DNA of 64,000 nucleotides from positions 1-64,000 of the forward strand of contig CAVOGC010000003.1 of the NCBI GenBank assembly GCA_963695105.1, read 5' to 3'. The stretch's first letter is position 1; each line of letters begins with the position of its first letter. The notes under the pieces were generated by a model that saw only the letters and a list, made by a program, of their open reading frames with translations, did not search any database and had not been told where the DNA came from. Below are positions 9,386-18,738 of the stretch, one piece after another. A program made the translations under genes and the position numbers. Source of the DNA: Competibacter sp963695105. Lineage in GTDB: Bacteria; Pseudomonadota; Gammaproteobacteria; Competibacterales; Competibacteraceae.

Positions 9386-9808
9386 TCAATCCTCCAGCGC
9401 CTCCCGAATCCGGGCCGCCAGCGCCTTGAGTTCCTCGGGATCGCCGGGAGCGCGGCCGTGGGCGCCGGCGCGCTGCCCTTCCCGCATCGGCACGATGTGG
9501 ACATGGTAATGGAGCACGGTCTGACCGGCGGCGGCACCGTTGAACTGGCTGATGCGCAACCCGTCGGGCGCCAGCGCCTTTTGCACGGCACGGGCGATGC
9601 GCCGAGTGGTTCTTGTCACGGCCAGCAGGTCCGGCTCGGCGATCTCCAGCAGGTTGGCGGCGTGTGTCTTGGAGATCACCAGCGCATGGCCCGAACTGGC
9701 CGGCTGGATATCCATGAAGGTCAAGGTGTGCTCGTCTTCACAGACCTTGATGGCCGGGATGGCGCCCCGGATGATTTTGCAAAAGATGCAGCTTTCGCTG
9801 GGGTTCAT
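9386..9808 (-). CDS. HIT family nucleotide hydrolase (HinT-like)
   Basis: 140 residues. The histidine triad HYHVHIV is at residues 100-106, with the upstream zinc-binding-like CIFCKI near the N-terminus, both typical of HinT/PKCI-type proteins that hydrolyse nucleoside phosphoramidates. The length is slightly above the usual ~115-120 because of an Ala/Arg-rich C-terminal tail. It is not overlapping its neighbours and is oriented as in the adjacent nfeD and DUF3108 genes. Confidence 0.92.
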   Translation of the reverse strand: MNPSESCIFCKIIRGAIPAIKVCEDEHTLTFMDIQPASSGHALVISKTHAANLLEIAEPDLLAVTRTTRRIARAVQKALAPDGLRISQFNGAAAGQTVLHYHVHIVPMREGQRAGAHGRAPGDPEELKALAARIREALED

Positions 9809-9891
9809 GCGGCTGGCCTCCTGAGCGGCAGGCGCTTGAGTAAAAAGTCTTTCCGAGTATGCGCGCGGTTCCGACGCGGGGCGGACCCGGG

Positions 9892-10620
9892 TCAGGGTTG
9901 GCGCTCGACCGTCCGAATCTCCATGCGCATCACCTCCTTGCCTTTCTTATGCTGGGCGATCCGCACCGGCAGATAGCGCAATTCGGGTGCAAACCAAAAA
10001 GTAGTGATTCGAGTGTTGCCGGGCTTGGAGTGGCTGACGCGCAGCGCGCGGAGCCGGCCGAGCGGGGTATCCAGCATCTCCTCGCCCTCGTTGCGGATCT
10101 GGAAGGCTCTGAGCGCGGTCTCGTCCACCAGCGTGTACTGTTCGGGCAGACGGTCGCGTTGCAAATCCCGCATCACCACCATGTTGAGGCTCAGGGGGTC
10201 CACCACGCCGGGCGACAGCGGCAGCGTGGCTTGGCGCGTACCGCTGCGCGCTTCAACCTGGCCGGCTTGCCAGTCGAAACGCAGTTGCACGTTGCCGGAT
10301 TTCTTGCCGGTTTCCAGCAGCCGTTCGTAACGGGTCGGCTGAATCCGGCCATCGCGGATTTCCCCGCTGGCCCGTTCGTAAACGCGGGCGGACGCCAGCA
10401 GCGCCACCAGCCCGTTGGGGCGGACATCCGAACTCATCTGGTAACCGTCCGAACCAACCGCGGCCAGGCTCATGACCGCTTCGCCGAGCGAGAATCCCTG
10501 GCCGTACACTTCGTAACGAGCCTGGAAGGGCGCGACGGGCAATCCATCGGCGACGGCGGAGGTTGAGAAACCAAGCGCCAGCCCAGCGGCCAGCGTGGTG
10601 GCGTGGAACAATCGTTTCAT
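9892..10620 (-). CDS. DUF3108 domain protein, exported
   Basis: 242 residues from the ATG at 10620, which begins a signal peptide (MKRLFHATT, hydrophobic core, AVA-D). Two further in-frame ATG/GTG positions lie up to 36 bp upstream, and the choice is not decided by a clear ribosome site. The mature part reads as a DUF3108 beta-rich protein (ARYEVYGQGFSLGEAVMSL, and FWFAPELRYLPVRI near the end). This family is periplasmic and lipocalin-like with no established role. Confidence 0.8.
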   Translation of the reverse strand: MKRLFHATTLAAGLALGFSTSAVADGLPVAPFQARYEVYGQGFSLGEAVMSLAAVGSDGYQMSSDVRPNGLVALLASARVYERASGEIRDGRIQPTRYERLLETGKKSGNVQLRFDWQAGQVEARSGTRQATLPLSPGVVDPLSLNMVVMRDLQRDRLPEQYTLVDETALRAFQIRNEGEEMLDTPLGRLRALRVSHSKPGNTRITTFWFAPELRYLPVRIAQHKKGKEVMRMEIRTVERQP

Positions 10621-10736
10621 GCGACGGTGCATCCTTGCCGACCCGACGGCCGGCAATCGGTTTCAAGGATAATGACCGCGCATGATAGACCATTCCCGGC
10701 GACCGCGTGTCCACGGATCGCCGCGTTGGCGGGGGT

Positions 10737-10958
10737 TCAGGTTTGCAGTTGGGTGAGCTGGCCACGACGTTCGCGCAACAGCGTTTCATAGGCGCGGCTG
10801 AGCGCACGTTCGTAGGCGCAGTCGCCGGCCTCGCCCATTTCGTTCAGACGCGCCTCGAAAAAGGCGATTTCCTGGCGCAGAAAATCGACGGCCCGATAAT
10901 CGGCCACTGGATGGCCGCGGCCCCCTGGGCGGGTGCCCAGGGCAAAATCGGCATGCAT
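10737..10958 (-). CDS. Small hypothetical protein, 73 aa
   Basis: A short gene with a convincing ribosome binding site (AAGGAG, 9 nt before the ATG). The product is soluble, helical and charged: residues 20-70 form a likely amphipathic helix pair with a conserved-looking FLRQEIAFFEARL. I do not recognise a family. It stands alone between the DUF3108 gene and nadC in the same orientation. Confidence 0.6.
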   Translation of the reverse strand: MHADFALGTRPGGRGHPVADYRAVDFLRQEIAFFEARLNEMGEAGDCAYERALSRAYETLLRERRGQLTQLQT

Positions 10959-11055
10959 GAGTTGCTTCTCCTTAATTGCTTATAGTTTTTGCGATTCGAG
11001 CATAGCGTAGTTCGAATGAATGAACTCTATATGACACCGGCATGAAATCCGCGTT

Positions 11056-11886
11056 TCACAAGGTACGGAACCGCATGGACAGATCGACCGCCCGCACGTC
11101 TTTGGTCAAGCCGCCGATGGAGATGTAATCGACCCCGGTTTCGGCGATCCCGCGCACGGTGTCGAAATTGACGTTGCCGGAAGCTTCCAGCTTGACGCTT
11201 CCGCCAACGATCCGCACCGCCTCGGCCATGGCCGTCAGTTCGAAGTTGTCGAGCATGACGATATCGGGACCAGCGGCGAGCGCCTCTTCCAGTTCGGCCA
11301 CACTCTCCACCTCCACTTCGACGGTGACGCCAGGATTCAGACGGCGGGCGGCGGCGATGGCGTTGCCGATCGACCCCGCCGCCATGATGTGGTTCTCCTT
11401 GATCAACACGGCGTCGAACAGGCCGATGCGATGGTTGCGGCAACCGCCGCGGCGCACGGCGTATTTCTGCGCCAGCCGCAGGCCCGGCAATGTCTTGCGG
11501 GTGTCGAGAATCACGGCCTTGGTACCGGCCACGGCATCGGCGTAGCGGCGGGCCAGGGTGGCGGTGCCGGACAGCAGTTGCAGGAAATTCAGCGCGGTGC
11601 GCTCGCCGGTCAGCAGGGGCCGGGCCGGACCACGCAGGGTGCAAAGCAACTGATCGGGTTCGATGCGATCACCGTCGGCCGCCCGCCAGTCGATGGCGAT
11701 CAGCGGGTCGAGCTGGCGAAACACGGCGTCGAACCAGGCGGCGCCGCACAGAATCGCGGTTTCACGGCTGACGACCGCCGCCTCCGCCTGGGCGTGCTCC
11801 GGAATCAGCGCGGCGGTCAAATCGCCGCCGCCGACATCCTCGGCCAGCGCCAGGGCGACGTTGGGGTTGGGATCGGGCAGGGTCAT
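11056..11886 (-). CDS. nadC: Nicotinate-nucleotide pyrophosphorylase (carboxylating)
   Basis: 276 residues from the ATG at 11886, which has GAGGAG 7 nt upstream; the frame continues upstream without function. It converts quinolinate and PRPP to nicotinate mononucleotide in de novo NAD synthesis. Signature segments are RTALNFLQLLSGTAT, DTRKTLPGLR, VRRGGCRNHR, LIKENH and the phosphate-binding ISIGGLTKD near the C-terminus. nadA and nadB are not in this window. Confidence 0.96.
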   Translation of the reverse strand: MTLPDPNPNVALALAEDVGGGDLTAALIPEHAQAEAAVVSRETAILCGAAWFDAVFRQLDPLIAIDWRAADGDRIEPDQLLCTLRGPARPLLTGERTALNFLQLLSGTATLARRYADAVAGTKAVILDTRKTLPGLRLAQKYAVRRGGCRNHRIGLFDAVLIKENHIMAAGSIGNAIAAARRLNPGVTVEVEVESVAELEEALAAGPDIVMLDNFELTAMAEAVRIVGGSVKLEASGNVNFDTVRGIAETGVDYISIGGLTKDVRAVDLSMRFRTL

Positions 11887-11996
11887 GGCAGCTCCTCGGA
11901 AAGCGGTTTTGGCGAAACTATAACGCAACGGGGCACGGTATCGCGCGGCGAGGAATAAACTATAGGCTCCATTCAACCACTGTGAGGAGCAAACCC

Positions 11997-12497
11997 ATGC
12001 GAGCTATTATTCTGTTCGGCCTGCTGCTGGCGTTCGATGCCGCGGCGCTCGCGGCCGATAGCGGCCCCCTGCGCATCGAGCAGCCCTGGGCGGCCGAAAC
12101 GCCGCCGGCCGCCCGCACCGGCGCCGCCTACCTGAACATCGTCAACGACGGCGAGGCTGACCGCCTGCTCGGCGCCCAGGCGGAGGTCGCCAGCCATGTC
12201 GAACTGCACACCACCGCCATGGATGGCAACATGATGCGGATGCGCAAGGTCGAGGCGCTCGAAGTGCCGGGCGGCGCGACCACCGCGCTGGAACCGGGTG
12301 GCCTGCACATCATGCTGATCGATCTGCGGCAGCCGCTGCGCGCCGGCCAAAACTTCTCGCTGACCCTGCAATTCGAAAAAGCCGGCGCACTGCAAGTGCA
12401 GATCCCGATCCGCACGCGCGAAGAGATGCAACCCTCGACGACGCAACCCATGCATGATCATGGCCACGGCGACGGGCAGAAAATGAAGATGGAATGA
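11997..12497 (+). CDS. PCu(A)C copper chaperone, periplasmic
   Basis: 166 residues. The ATG at 11997 has GAGGAG 7 nt upstream and starts a signal peptide ending ALA. The copper site is recognisable as H(x)nM...HxM: VELHTTAM, NMMRM and LHIMLIDL. The C-terminal tail is His/Met-rich (HDHGHGDGQKMKME), which often accompanies copper delivery to cytochrome oxidase CuA. It is divergent from nadC, about 110 bp away, and no oxidase genes are adjacent. Confidence 0.92.
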   Translation: MRAIILFGLLLAFDAAALAADSGPLRIEQPWAAETPPAARTGAAYLNIVNDGEADRLLGAQAEVASHVELHTTAMDGNMMRMRKVEALEVPGGATTALEPGGLHIMLIDLRQPLRAGQNFSLTLQFEKAGALQVQIPIRTREEMQPSTTQPMHDHGHGDGQKMKME

Positions 12498-12516
12498 AGC
12501 TCCACTGTCCTCGTCT

Positions 12517-12981
12517 CTACTCGGCCCGTTCCAGCACCGCCGCGTGAGCGGGGCACCGGGCGCGCAGCGCGGCGGCGAACGCGGCCAGCGCCGGTCGATC
12601 CGGGAACCGGTGGAGATGGGTGGGGCAGCGGCAGTCGGAGGCGCCGAAGCGAAACGGCGGGCGCGCGCCGCCCAAATCCTCCCGCAGCACCGTCGCCCAC
12701 AGGCACTCGCGGCGGGTCGGATCGTGGCTGATCCAGACCGCCCGCGGGATGGCGCACTTTCTCAGGTAATCGATGTGCCAGTGCGGGCGGACCACCGGCC
12801 GGCGATGATGGGCCAGCCGCGCCGCCGTCCCGCCCGGTCCGAAGGCGCTACCGACGTACACCACCCAACCGGGCTCCAGCCGCAGTTGACAGCGCCGGCC
12901 GACCATGATCTCCCCCGCCGCCTCGATGCGCAGCAGCAGCGCGTAGGTCCCCGATCCGGCGACGGGTGCCGGCAGCTTCAT
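12517..12981 (-). CDS. GIY-YIG/DUF123 family nuclease-like protein
   Basis: 154 residues. The ATG at 12981 is preceded by GGGAGG at 6 nt. A GIY-YIG-like core starts with SGTYALLLRIE and WVVYVGSAFGPGG, followed by HWHIDYLRK and a Cys/His cluster (DCRCPTHLHRF). This corresponds to the DUF123 (Uri superfamily) group, sometimes found fused to endonuclease III. The substrate is unknown. It converges with the copper chaperone gene, 19 bp away. Confidence 0.85.
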   Translation of the reverse strand: MKLPAPVAGSGTYALLLRIEAAGEIMVGRRCQLRLEPGWVVYVGSAFGPGGTAARLAHHRRPVVRPHWHIDYLRKCAIPRAVWISHDPTRRECLWATVLREDLGGARPPFRFGASDCRCPTHLHRFPDRPALAAFAAALRARCPAHAAVLERAE

Positions 12982-13071
12982 GTGAACCTCCCTCTCCTCC
13001 AGGCCGGCTTGTGCCATTGCTGACAATTATCCCCTCCACGCGGTGATATCTGCTACAGCTTGTCGTTCCTT

Positions 13072-13183
13072 TCAGAAAAATTCTGATTAAATATAAATAG
13101 TTATGTCACTTTGCCTTCAGGCACGGCGGTTGCTTGTGGCGGTGTGCCGTCCGTTTCCGGATGGTGGCGGATCGTGATCCGCC
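13072..13183. promoter_or_regulatory. hppA leader with two inverted repeats
   Basis: The 200-bp stretch before hppA starts AT-rich, unlike its surroundings. TCAGAA-AAA-TTCTGA lies at 13072-13086. A perfect 8-bp inverted repeat, GGCGGATC-gt-GATCCGCC, lies at 13166-13183, about 45 bp upstream of the start codon. A 2-bp spacer is too short for a good RNA loop, so an operator is more likely than a terminator. Confidence 0.4.
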
Positions 13184-13227
13184 CTTGACGATTTCATTGC
13201 TCAGGTCGCCACTGAAGGAAAGATCGT

Positions 13228-15786
13228 ATGACATTAGCAAGTTCAGTCTTCGCATTCGCAGGGCGCCAAGGTGCGGCACATCCGCTGCTATTGCTGCTAC
13301 TGCTGCCACTGCTCGGCATGAGCGCATTTCCCGCTTTCGCCGAAACGGTTCATCACGTCAGTGAAGCCAATCTGACGCTACCCAATCTCAACGATACGGC
13401 GCTGACCCGCTTTCCCGGCGGCGTCTCGGGTTGGACTCTGCTCGCCTGGGGTCTGCTCGTCTGCGCCGGCGGTCTGGTGTTCGGCGCGGTCATCCACGCC
13501 CGGATCCGCCGCCTGCCGGTCCACCGCTCGATGGCCGAGGTCAGCGAGTTGATTTATGAGACATGCAAGACCTACATGCTCACGCAAGGCAAGTTCCTGC
13601 TGATCCTGGAAGCGTTTGTCGCGGTCATCATCGTCGCCTACTTCGGCTGGGTCCAACAGATGAACGTGGCGGAGGTGCTGCTGATCCTGGCCTTCTCGCT
13701 GATCGGCATCGCCGGTTCACTCGGCGTCGCCTGGTTCGGTATCCGCATCAACACGCTGGCCAACAGTCGCACCGCCTTCGCCGCGCTGCGGGGTCAGGCC
13801 TATCCGGTTTACGCCATCCCGCTGCAATCCGGCATCTCCATCGGTATGTTGCTCATCTCCACCGAACTGCTGATCATGCTGGCGATTCTGCTGTTCGTGC
13901 CGCCGACGCTGGCCGGCAAATGCTTCATCGGCTTCGCCATCGGCGAGTCGCTGGGCGCCGCCGCCCTGCGTATTGCCGGCGGCATCTTCACCAAAATCGC
14001 CGACATCGGCTCCGACCTGATGAAGATCGTCTTCAAGATCAAGGAGGACGATGCCCGTAATCCGGGGGTGATCGCCGACTGCACCGGCGACAACGCCGGC
14101 GATTCGGTCGGCCCGACCGCCGACGGCTTCGAGACCTATGGCGTGACCGGCGTGGCGCTGATCAGCTTCATTATGCTGGCGGTGCCAGAAGCCGCCGTGC
14201 AGGTGCAACTGCTGGTGTGGATTTTCGTGATGCGGGTGATGATGGTGGTCGCCTCCGCCGCCTCCTACCTGGTCAACGAAGCTCTCGCCAAGCGCCGCTA
14301 CGGCGGGCAAGCCCGCTTCAACTTCGAGGCCCCGCTGACTTCATTGGTGTGGATCACTTCCGCCGTGTCGCTGATCCTCACTTTTGTGGTGTCGTACCTG
14401 CTGATCGGCGGCATCGATATCGGCGGCACGGTCTACGCCAATCTGTGGTGGCAATTGTCGCTGATCATCACCTTCGGCACGTTGGCCGGCGCCATCATTC
14501 CGGAAGTAGTCAAGATCTTCACTTCGACCAACTCGGCCCATGTCCGCGAGGTGGTGACCGCTTCGCGCGAGGGCGGCGCCAGCCTGAACATCCTCGCGGG
14601 CCTGACCGCGGGCAACTTCTCCGCCTTCTGGATCGGCGTGGTCATCGTCGGCCTGATGGCTGGCGCCAATATCGTGTCGCAGTACGAACTGGCCGCCATC
14701 ATCAACCCCGATCCGACCAAGGCCACCATCATGGCCGCTGTGTTCTCCTTCGGCCTGGTGGCTTTCGGTTTCCTCGGCATGGGGCCGGTGACCATCGCGG
14801 TGGACAGCTACGGCCCAGTGACCGACAACGCGCAATCGGTATACGAACTGTCCACCATCGAGCAATGGCCCGACATCGAGGCCGAGGTGCAACGCGATTT
14901 CGGTTTCAATCCCAACTTCGAGGTCGCCAAGGATTTGCTGGAAGAGAATGACGGCGCCGGCAACACCTTCAAAGCCACCGCCAAACCGGTGTTGATCGGC
15001 ACGGCCGTGGTCGGAGCCACCACCATGGTGTTCTCGATCGTGATGCTGCTGACCGGCGGTCTGACCGAGAATCTCGACAAGCTCTCGCTGCTCTATCCGC
15101 CGTTCCTACTCGGTCTGGTTTCCGGTGGCGCCACGATCTTCTGGTTCTCTGGCGCTTCCACGCAGGCCGTGTCCACGGGTGCTTATCGCGCGGTGGAATT
15201 CATTAAGGGTCACATGAAACTCGACGGTGTGACCAAGGCTTCCTCCAAGGACAGCAAGAAAGTCGTCGAGATCTGCACGGTGTATGCCCAGAAGGGGATG
15301 TTCAACATTTTCCTCGCCGTGTTTTTCGGCACCCTGGCCTGCGCCTTCATCGAACCGTTCTTTTTCATTGGCTACTTGATTTCGCTGGCGATCATCGGCC
15401 TGTATCAAGCGGTGTTCATGGCCAACGCCGGCGGAGCATGGGACAACGCCAAGAAGATCGTGGAAACGGAATTGCACGCCAAAGGCACTGATCTGCACGC
15501 CGCCGCCGTGGTGGGCGACACCGTCGGCGATCCGTTCAAGGACACCTCATCGGTGGCCATGAACCCGATCATCAAATTCACCACTCTGTTCGGTTTGCTG
15601 GCGGTTGAGATGGCGGTCGGCCTCGCCGCGCAAGGCCAGCAGATTCTTACCTTGAATCTGACGGCGCTGTTCCTGGTCCTCAACCTGGTGTTCGTGTTCC
15701 GCAGTTTTTACGGCATGCGAATCACGGTTGCGGTGCCCGGCGAAGACAACGAGCTGGAGGGCGAAACCGCCACGGAATCGGCTTGA
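13228..15786 (+). CDS. hppA: Membrane-bound proton-pumping pyrophosphatase, divergent type
   Basis: 852 residues with AAGGAA about 8 nt upstream of the ATG. It is a V-type H+-translocating pyrophosphatase with many membrane segments, coupling PPi hydrolysis to ion export. Conserved catalytic motifs are visible: EDDARNPGVIAD, GDNAGDSVGPTADGFETYG and, near the C-terminus, GDTVGDPFKDTSSVAMNPI. Differences from the standard form include DIGSDLMKIV in place of DVGADLVGKVE and an N-terminal extension beginning with a signal-like hydrophobic segment. Lys in GNTFKA marks a K+-independent enzyme. It lies between an operator-like leader and a strong terminator, so it is probably monocistronic. Confidence 0.93.
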   Translation: MTLASSVFAFAGRQGAAHPLLLLLLLPLLGMSAFPAFAETVHHVSEANLTLPNLNDTALTRFPGGVSGWTLLAWGLLVCAGGLVFGAVIHARIRRLPVHRSMAEVSELIYETCKTYMLTQGKFLLILEAFVAVIIVAYFGWVQQMNVAEVLLILAFSLIGIAGSLGVAWFGIRINTLANSRTAFAALRGQAYPVYAIPLQSGISIGMLLISTELLIMLAILLFVPPTLAGKCFIGFAIGESLGAAALRIAGGIFTKIADIGSDLMKIVFKIKEDDARNPGVIADCTGDNAGDSVGPTADGFETYGVTGVALISFIMLAVPEAAVQVQLLVWIFVMRVMMVVASAASYLVNEALAKRRYGGQARFNFEAPLTSLVWITSAVSLILTFVVSYLLIGGIDIGGTVYANLWWQLSLIITFGTLAGAIIPEVVKIFTSTNSAHVREVVTASREGGASLNILAGLTAGNFSAFWIGVVIVGLMAGANIVSQYELAAIINPDPTKATIMAAVFSFGLVAFGFLGMGPVTIAVDSYGPVTDNAQSVYELSTIEQWPDIEAEVQRDFGFNPNFEVAKDLLEENDGAGNTFKATAKPVLIGTAVVGATTMVFSIVMLLTGGLTENLDKLSLLYPPFLLGLVSGGATIFWFSGASTQAVSTGAYRAVEFIKGHMKLDGVTKASSKDSKKVVEICTVYAQKGMFNIFLAVFFGTLACAFIEPFFFIGYLISLAIIGLYQAVFMANAGGAWDNAKKIVETELHAKGTDLHAAAVVGDTVGDPFKDTSSVAMNPIIKFTTLFGLLAVEMAVGLAAQGQQILTLNLTALFLVLNLVFVFRSFYGMRITVAVPGEDNELEGETATESA

Positions 15787-15825
15787 ACGACACTCTTCCG
15801 CTGCTTGCGGCTTCGGAGCGGACTG

Positions 15826-15855
15826 AAAAAGCCTTCGCTTGGGCGAAGGCTTTTT
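15826..15855 (+). terminator. Rho-independent terminator of hppA
   Basis: Stem GCCTTCGC / GCGAAGGC (15831-15838 and 15843-15850) with a TTGG loop, flanked by A5 on the left and T5 on the right, 40 bp after the hppA stop. The A/T flanks make it able to work in both directions. Confidence 0.92.
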
Positions 15856-15935
15856 ATTTGGAAAAATTTAATTAAAAGCAAAATGTTATAATCGTTAAGG
15901 CTTGGTATTACCCTGCTTATTAAGTGGCTTTAATG

Positions 15936-15966
15936 TTGACAATAATGCTATTATTTAAAATCTTAT
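15936..15966 (+). promoter_or_regulatory. Possible promoter of the secreted repeat protein
   Basis: A consensus -35 TTGACA at 15936-15941 in a strongly AT-rich 190-bp stretch. A -10 at normal spacing is poor (TCTTAT at 15961-15966, spacing 19), so this is weak support. Confidence 0.3.
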
Positions 15967-16048
15967 CTCAATAATGACGCCCAATCATGTGGCGACAGCG
16001 GAAAAATATGTCACCGTATCTGCAAGACGATTCAGTCGGGAGGTAGTT

Positions 16049-18602
16049 ATGCAGCATTACAGTTTAAAGTGGACACGTCTTCTTCTGGCAATCGTACTCG
16101 CCTCGTTCGGCATGATTACCAGCGCCCACGCGCAAGCGGTTCTGGAATCCCCCGCGCCGGGGGCCTTCGTGCAAAGCGGGGTGGGGCTGATCCGGGGCTG
16201 GGTCTGCGACGCCGCGGCGGTCGAGTTCAGCATCGACGGCGGCGCCCCGCAAGCCATCGCCTACGGCAGCGACCGGCCCGACACCGTGGCCACCTGCGGC
16301 GACACCAACAACGGCTTTGGCTTCACCCAGAACTGGAGCGAAATCGGCGACGGGGTCCACAACCTGCGCGCCTTCGCCGACGGCGTGGCCTTCGCCGACG
16401 TCAACTTCACGGTCACCACCCTGGGCCGGACGTTTCTGACCGGCCTGCGGGCGCAATACACCCTGCGCGACTTCCCCGCCGCCGGCAATGCGCCCCAGGT
16501 GCGCTGGGCCGAACCGCAGCAGAACTTCGTATTCGCCCGCCAGGCCACGATCCCGGCCAACACCCCGCCGCCTTCCAACCCCCGGGTGGTGCTGGAATCG
16601 CCCACCCAAGGCTCGTACCAAAGCGGGGTCGAACTGATCCGGGGCTGGGCCTGCGAAGGGCAGCGGGTCGAATTCAGCATCGACGGCGGACCGCGGCAGG
16701 CCGTCGCCTACGGCACCGACCGGCCCGACACCCAGAGTGTGTGCGGCGACCGCAACAACGGCTTCGGCTTCACCCAGAACTGGAACCGCGTCGGCGAGGG
16801 CGCCCACAATCTGCGCGCCTACCTCGACAATGTGGAATTCGCCAACGTCAACTTCGCCGTCACCACCCTGGGCGGGGAATACCTGACCGGACTCAGCGGC
16901 CAGTTCACGTTCAACGACTTCCCGGAAACCGGCCAGGCCACCACCGCCGAATGGTCCGAACCGCAGCAGAACTTCATCGTGGCCCGGAGCAGCGCCACCC
17001 CGTCCCGGCTGGCGCTGATCGCCGCCATCACCGACGCGCTCAACCCGATGGCGGTGGCCGGCAACGGCGCCGGCGCGGCGGCCGGGGACAGCACCGGCGT
17101 GCGCACCGCCAAGCGCGCCGACGGCCAACCCACCCAGCTTGAAGGAATCACCTGGGCCAACAGTCAAACCGGTCAGGCCGCCGACCTGCAACTGGCCCCC
17201 GACGGTCTGCCCACCACCTACACCGACTCCAGCGGGGTCGAGGCGCGCTTTAGCGACTACAACCTGAACGAGGCCGCCGCCAGCGTCACGGTGAGTTTTT
17301 TCCGCAACGGCGCCGCCCAGGGCGTCCCAGCGACCGTGCCGGTCGAGGGCGGCGGACTGCGCGCGCTGCAAACTCATGGCCGAGCGGGTGCGCCAGGCCA
17401 TACAAAGCGCCCCGGCCGAATCCGGCCGGCAACTGGCGCCCCTCGGCGCCGACCCCGCCCGGCAGGCCCAAGAAGCCACCCCGTCGCGCTTTACCCTCAG
17501 CGCCCTGCTGGTCAACAGCTATTGGTATGGCAGCGTCGCCGCCGGCGACACCCTGTGCGCGGTGCGCGCCGCCGCCGATCAGGCCGGCGTGAGCGGCCTG
17601 GTCGCCCCCGAGGCCTGCCAGTCCCCGCTGATCGCCGCCTTTCTGGCCCGGGCCGCCGCCCGGCGCGGCGCGGCGGCCGAACCGCCCGCGTCCGGCATCG
17701 ATCCGCTGGTGCAGCAGGCCCTGCAGGCCGACGCCGACGTCCCCGATGCCCCCTGCGGCCCGGCCAATACCCCCGCCGTCCTGCCTGGAACCGGCCGCCA
17801 CCGAACTCCAGATCCGCCAGGGCGAGGACGAACAGATCCCGGTGCTGCCCAGGGAGGAACCGTCGGAGCCGGGGCCAACCCCCACCATCCCCGAGATACC
17901 AAAGGGCGTGTTGGCCAGCGACGGCGCTTATCCGGATCGGGTTCGAATCGTGTGGCGGACGGTGGCTGACGCCACTACCTACGAAGTGTATCGTTCCGAT
18001 TCGTCGAACAGCCGGGGGACTCGAATCGGCACGACTTCGGGAACCCAGTTTGACGACATCTCCGCCACACCAGGCACCACCTACGCCTATCGGGTAAAAG
18101 CCTGCAACAGCGCCGGGTGCAGCGATTTCAGCAACCCCGACAATGGGTTCGCCAAACATGAAGATGTGGTGAAGTCGTATTCTGGCTCAAGCAGAGTTTG
18201 CTTCACGGTGACCGCGAATTACGGAGTTCAAGGATCCTGCCCCCAACGTTGCGCCTCTACGAATGCGTCGGCGACTCTTGCGAAATCAATCGCTAACCCT
18301 CGAAAGACTGGGGTCTAGCTTCACCTACGAGCTTTGACTCAAGAGGGAGTTGCACAGAAACAACACTGATTCGCACAGGGGATCGCTCCTTCACTGCAAA
18401 TGCCGTGAATGGCAGGTTTTCGTTTTCCTACACCCTATTCAGCGGCGGCAGCCCTGCGTCCACCGTCAACATGCAGGGTTCCTATAGCGACTCTTCCCTA
18501 TCCGCATCGGGCTCAACTCGCTATGGCGTTACCTTACCGAACGAACAATCGGCCACCATTGATTTTCGGGAAGACATTAGCATGAAGAGTTCTTCACCCT
18601 GA
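16049..18602 (+). pseudogene. Secreted repeat/FN3 protein, frame broken by several short indels
   Basis: It starts at an ATG with GGGAGG upstream and has a signal peptide (MQHYSLKWTR, hydrophobic core, AHAQ). Two 150-residue repeats follow, with motifs LIRGW.C, VEFSIDGG, GFGFTQNW and EPQQNF. The frame breaks near 17370 (CAAACT; coding continues one frame over at LMAERVRQAI), again near 17785, and a fibronectin III-like domain follows in the third frame (VRIVWRTVADATTYEVYR). At least two or three more shifts lie between 18235 and 18340 before a last segment, FTANAVNGRFSFSYTLF, ends at 18602. Restored, the product would be about 850 residues. Breaks lie in short homopolymers, so sequencing error is an alternative to true decay. 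Confidence 0.7.
16136..16990 (+). repeat. Two direct copies of a 450-bp coding module
   Basis: The segments beginning at about 16139 and 16589 encode the same 150-residue module at exactly 450 bp spacing. Both copies keep SGV.LIRGW.C, FSIDGG, AYG(S/T)DRPDT, CGD.NNGFGFTQNW, HNLRA and a closing EPQQNF. Two cysteines per copy (RGW.C and .CGD) could form a disulfide. Confidence 0.88.
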
Positions 18603-18738
18603 TCCGGAAAACGCTGGCGAACGGCCACCCTCTCTCATTCTGAGGGGGTGACCGCCTGGCACGCAAACACAGGTCGGAAAGCAAGCGCCCTACTTCATCA
18701 GCGGGAAGAGGGCGCGACAGGGACAATTCGCTCCCGGA

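Noticed and set aside
18624..18656. Rho-independent terminator after the secreted repeat gene
   Set aside because: An imperfect stem (CACCCTC/GAGGGGGTG) exists but is not followed by a T-run on either strand.
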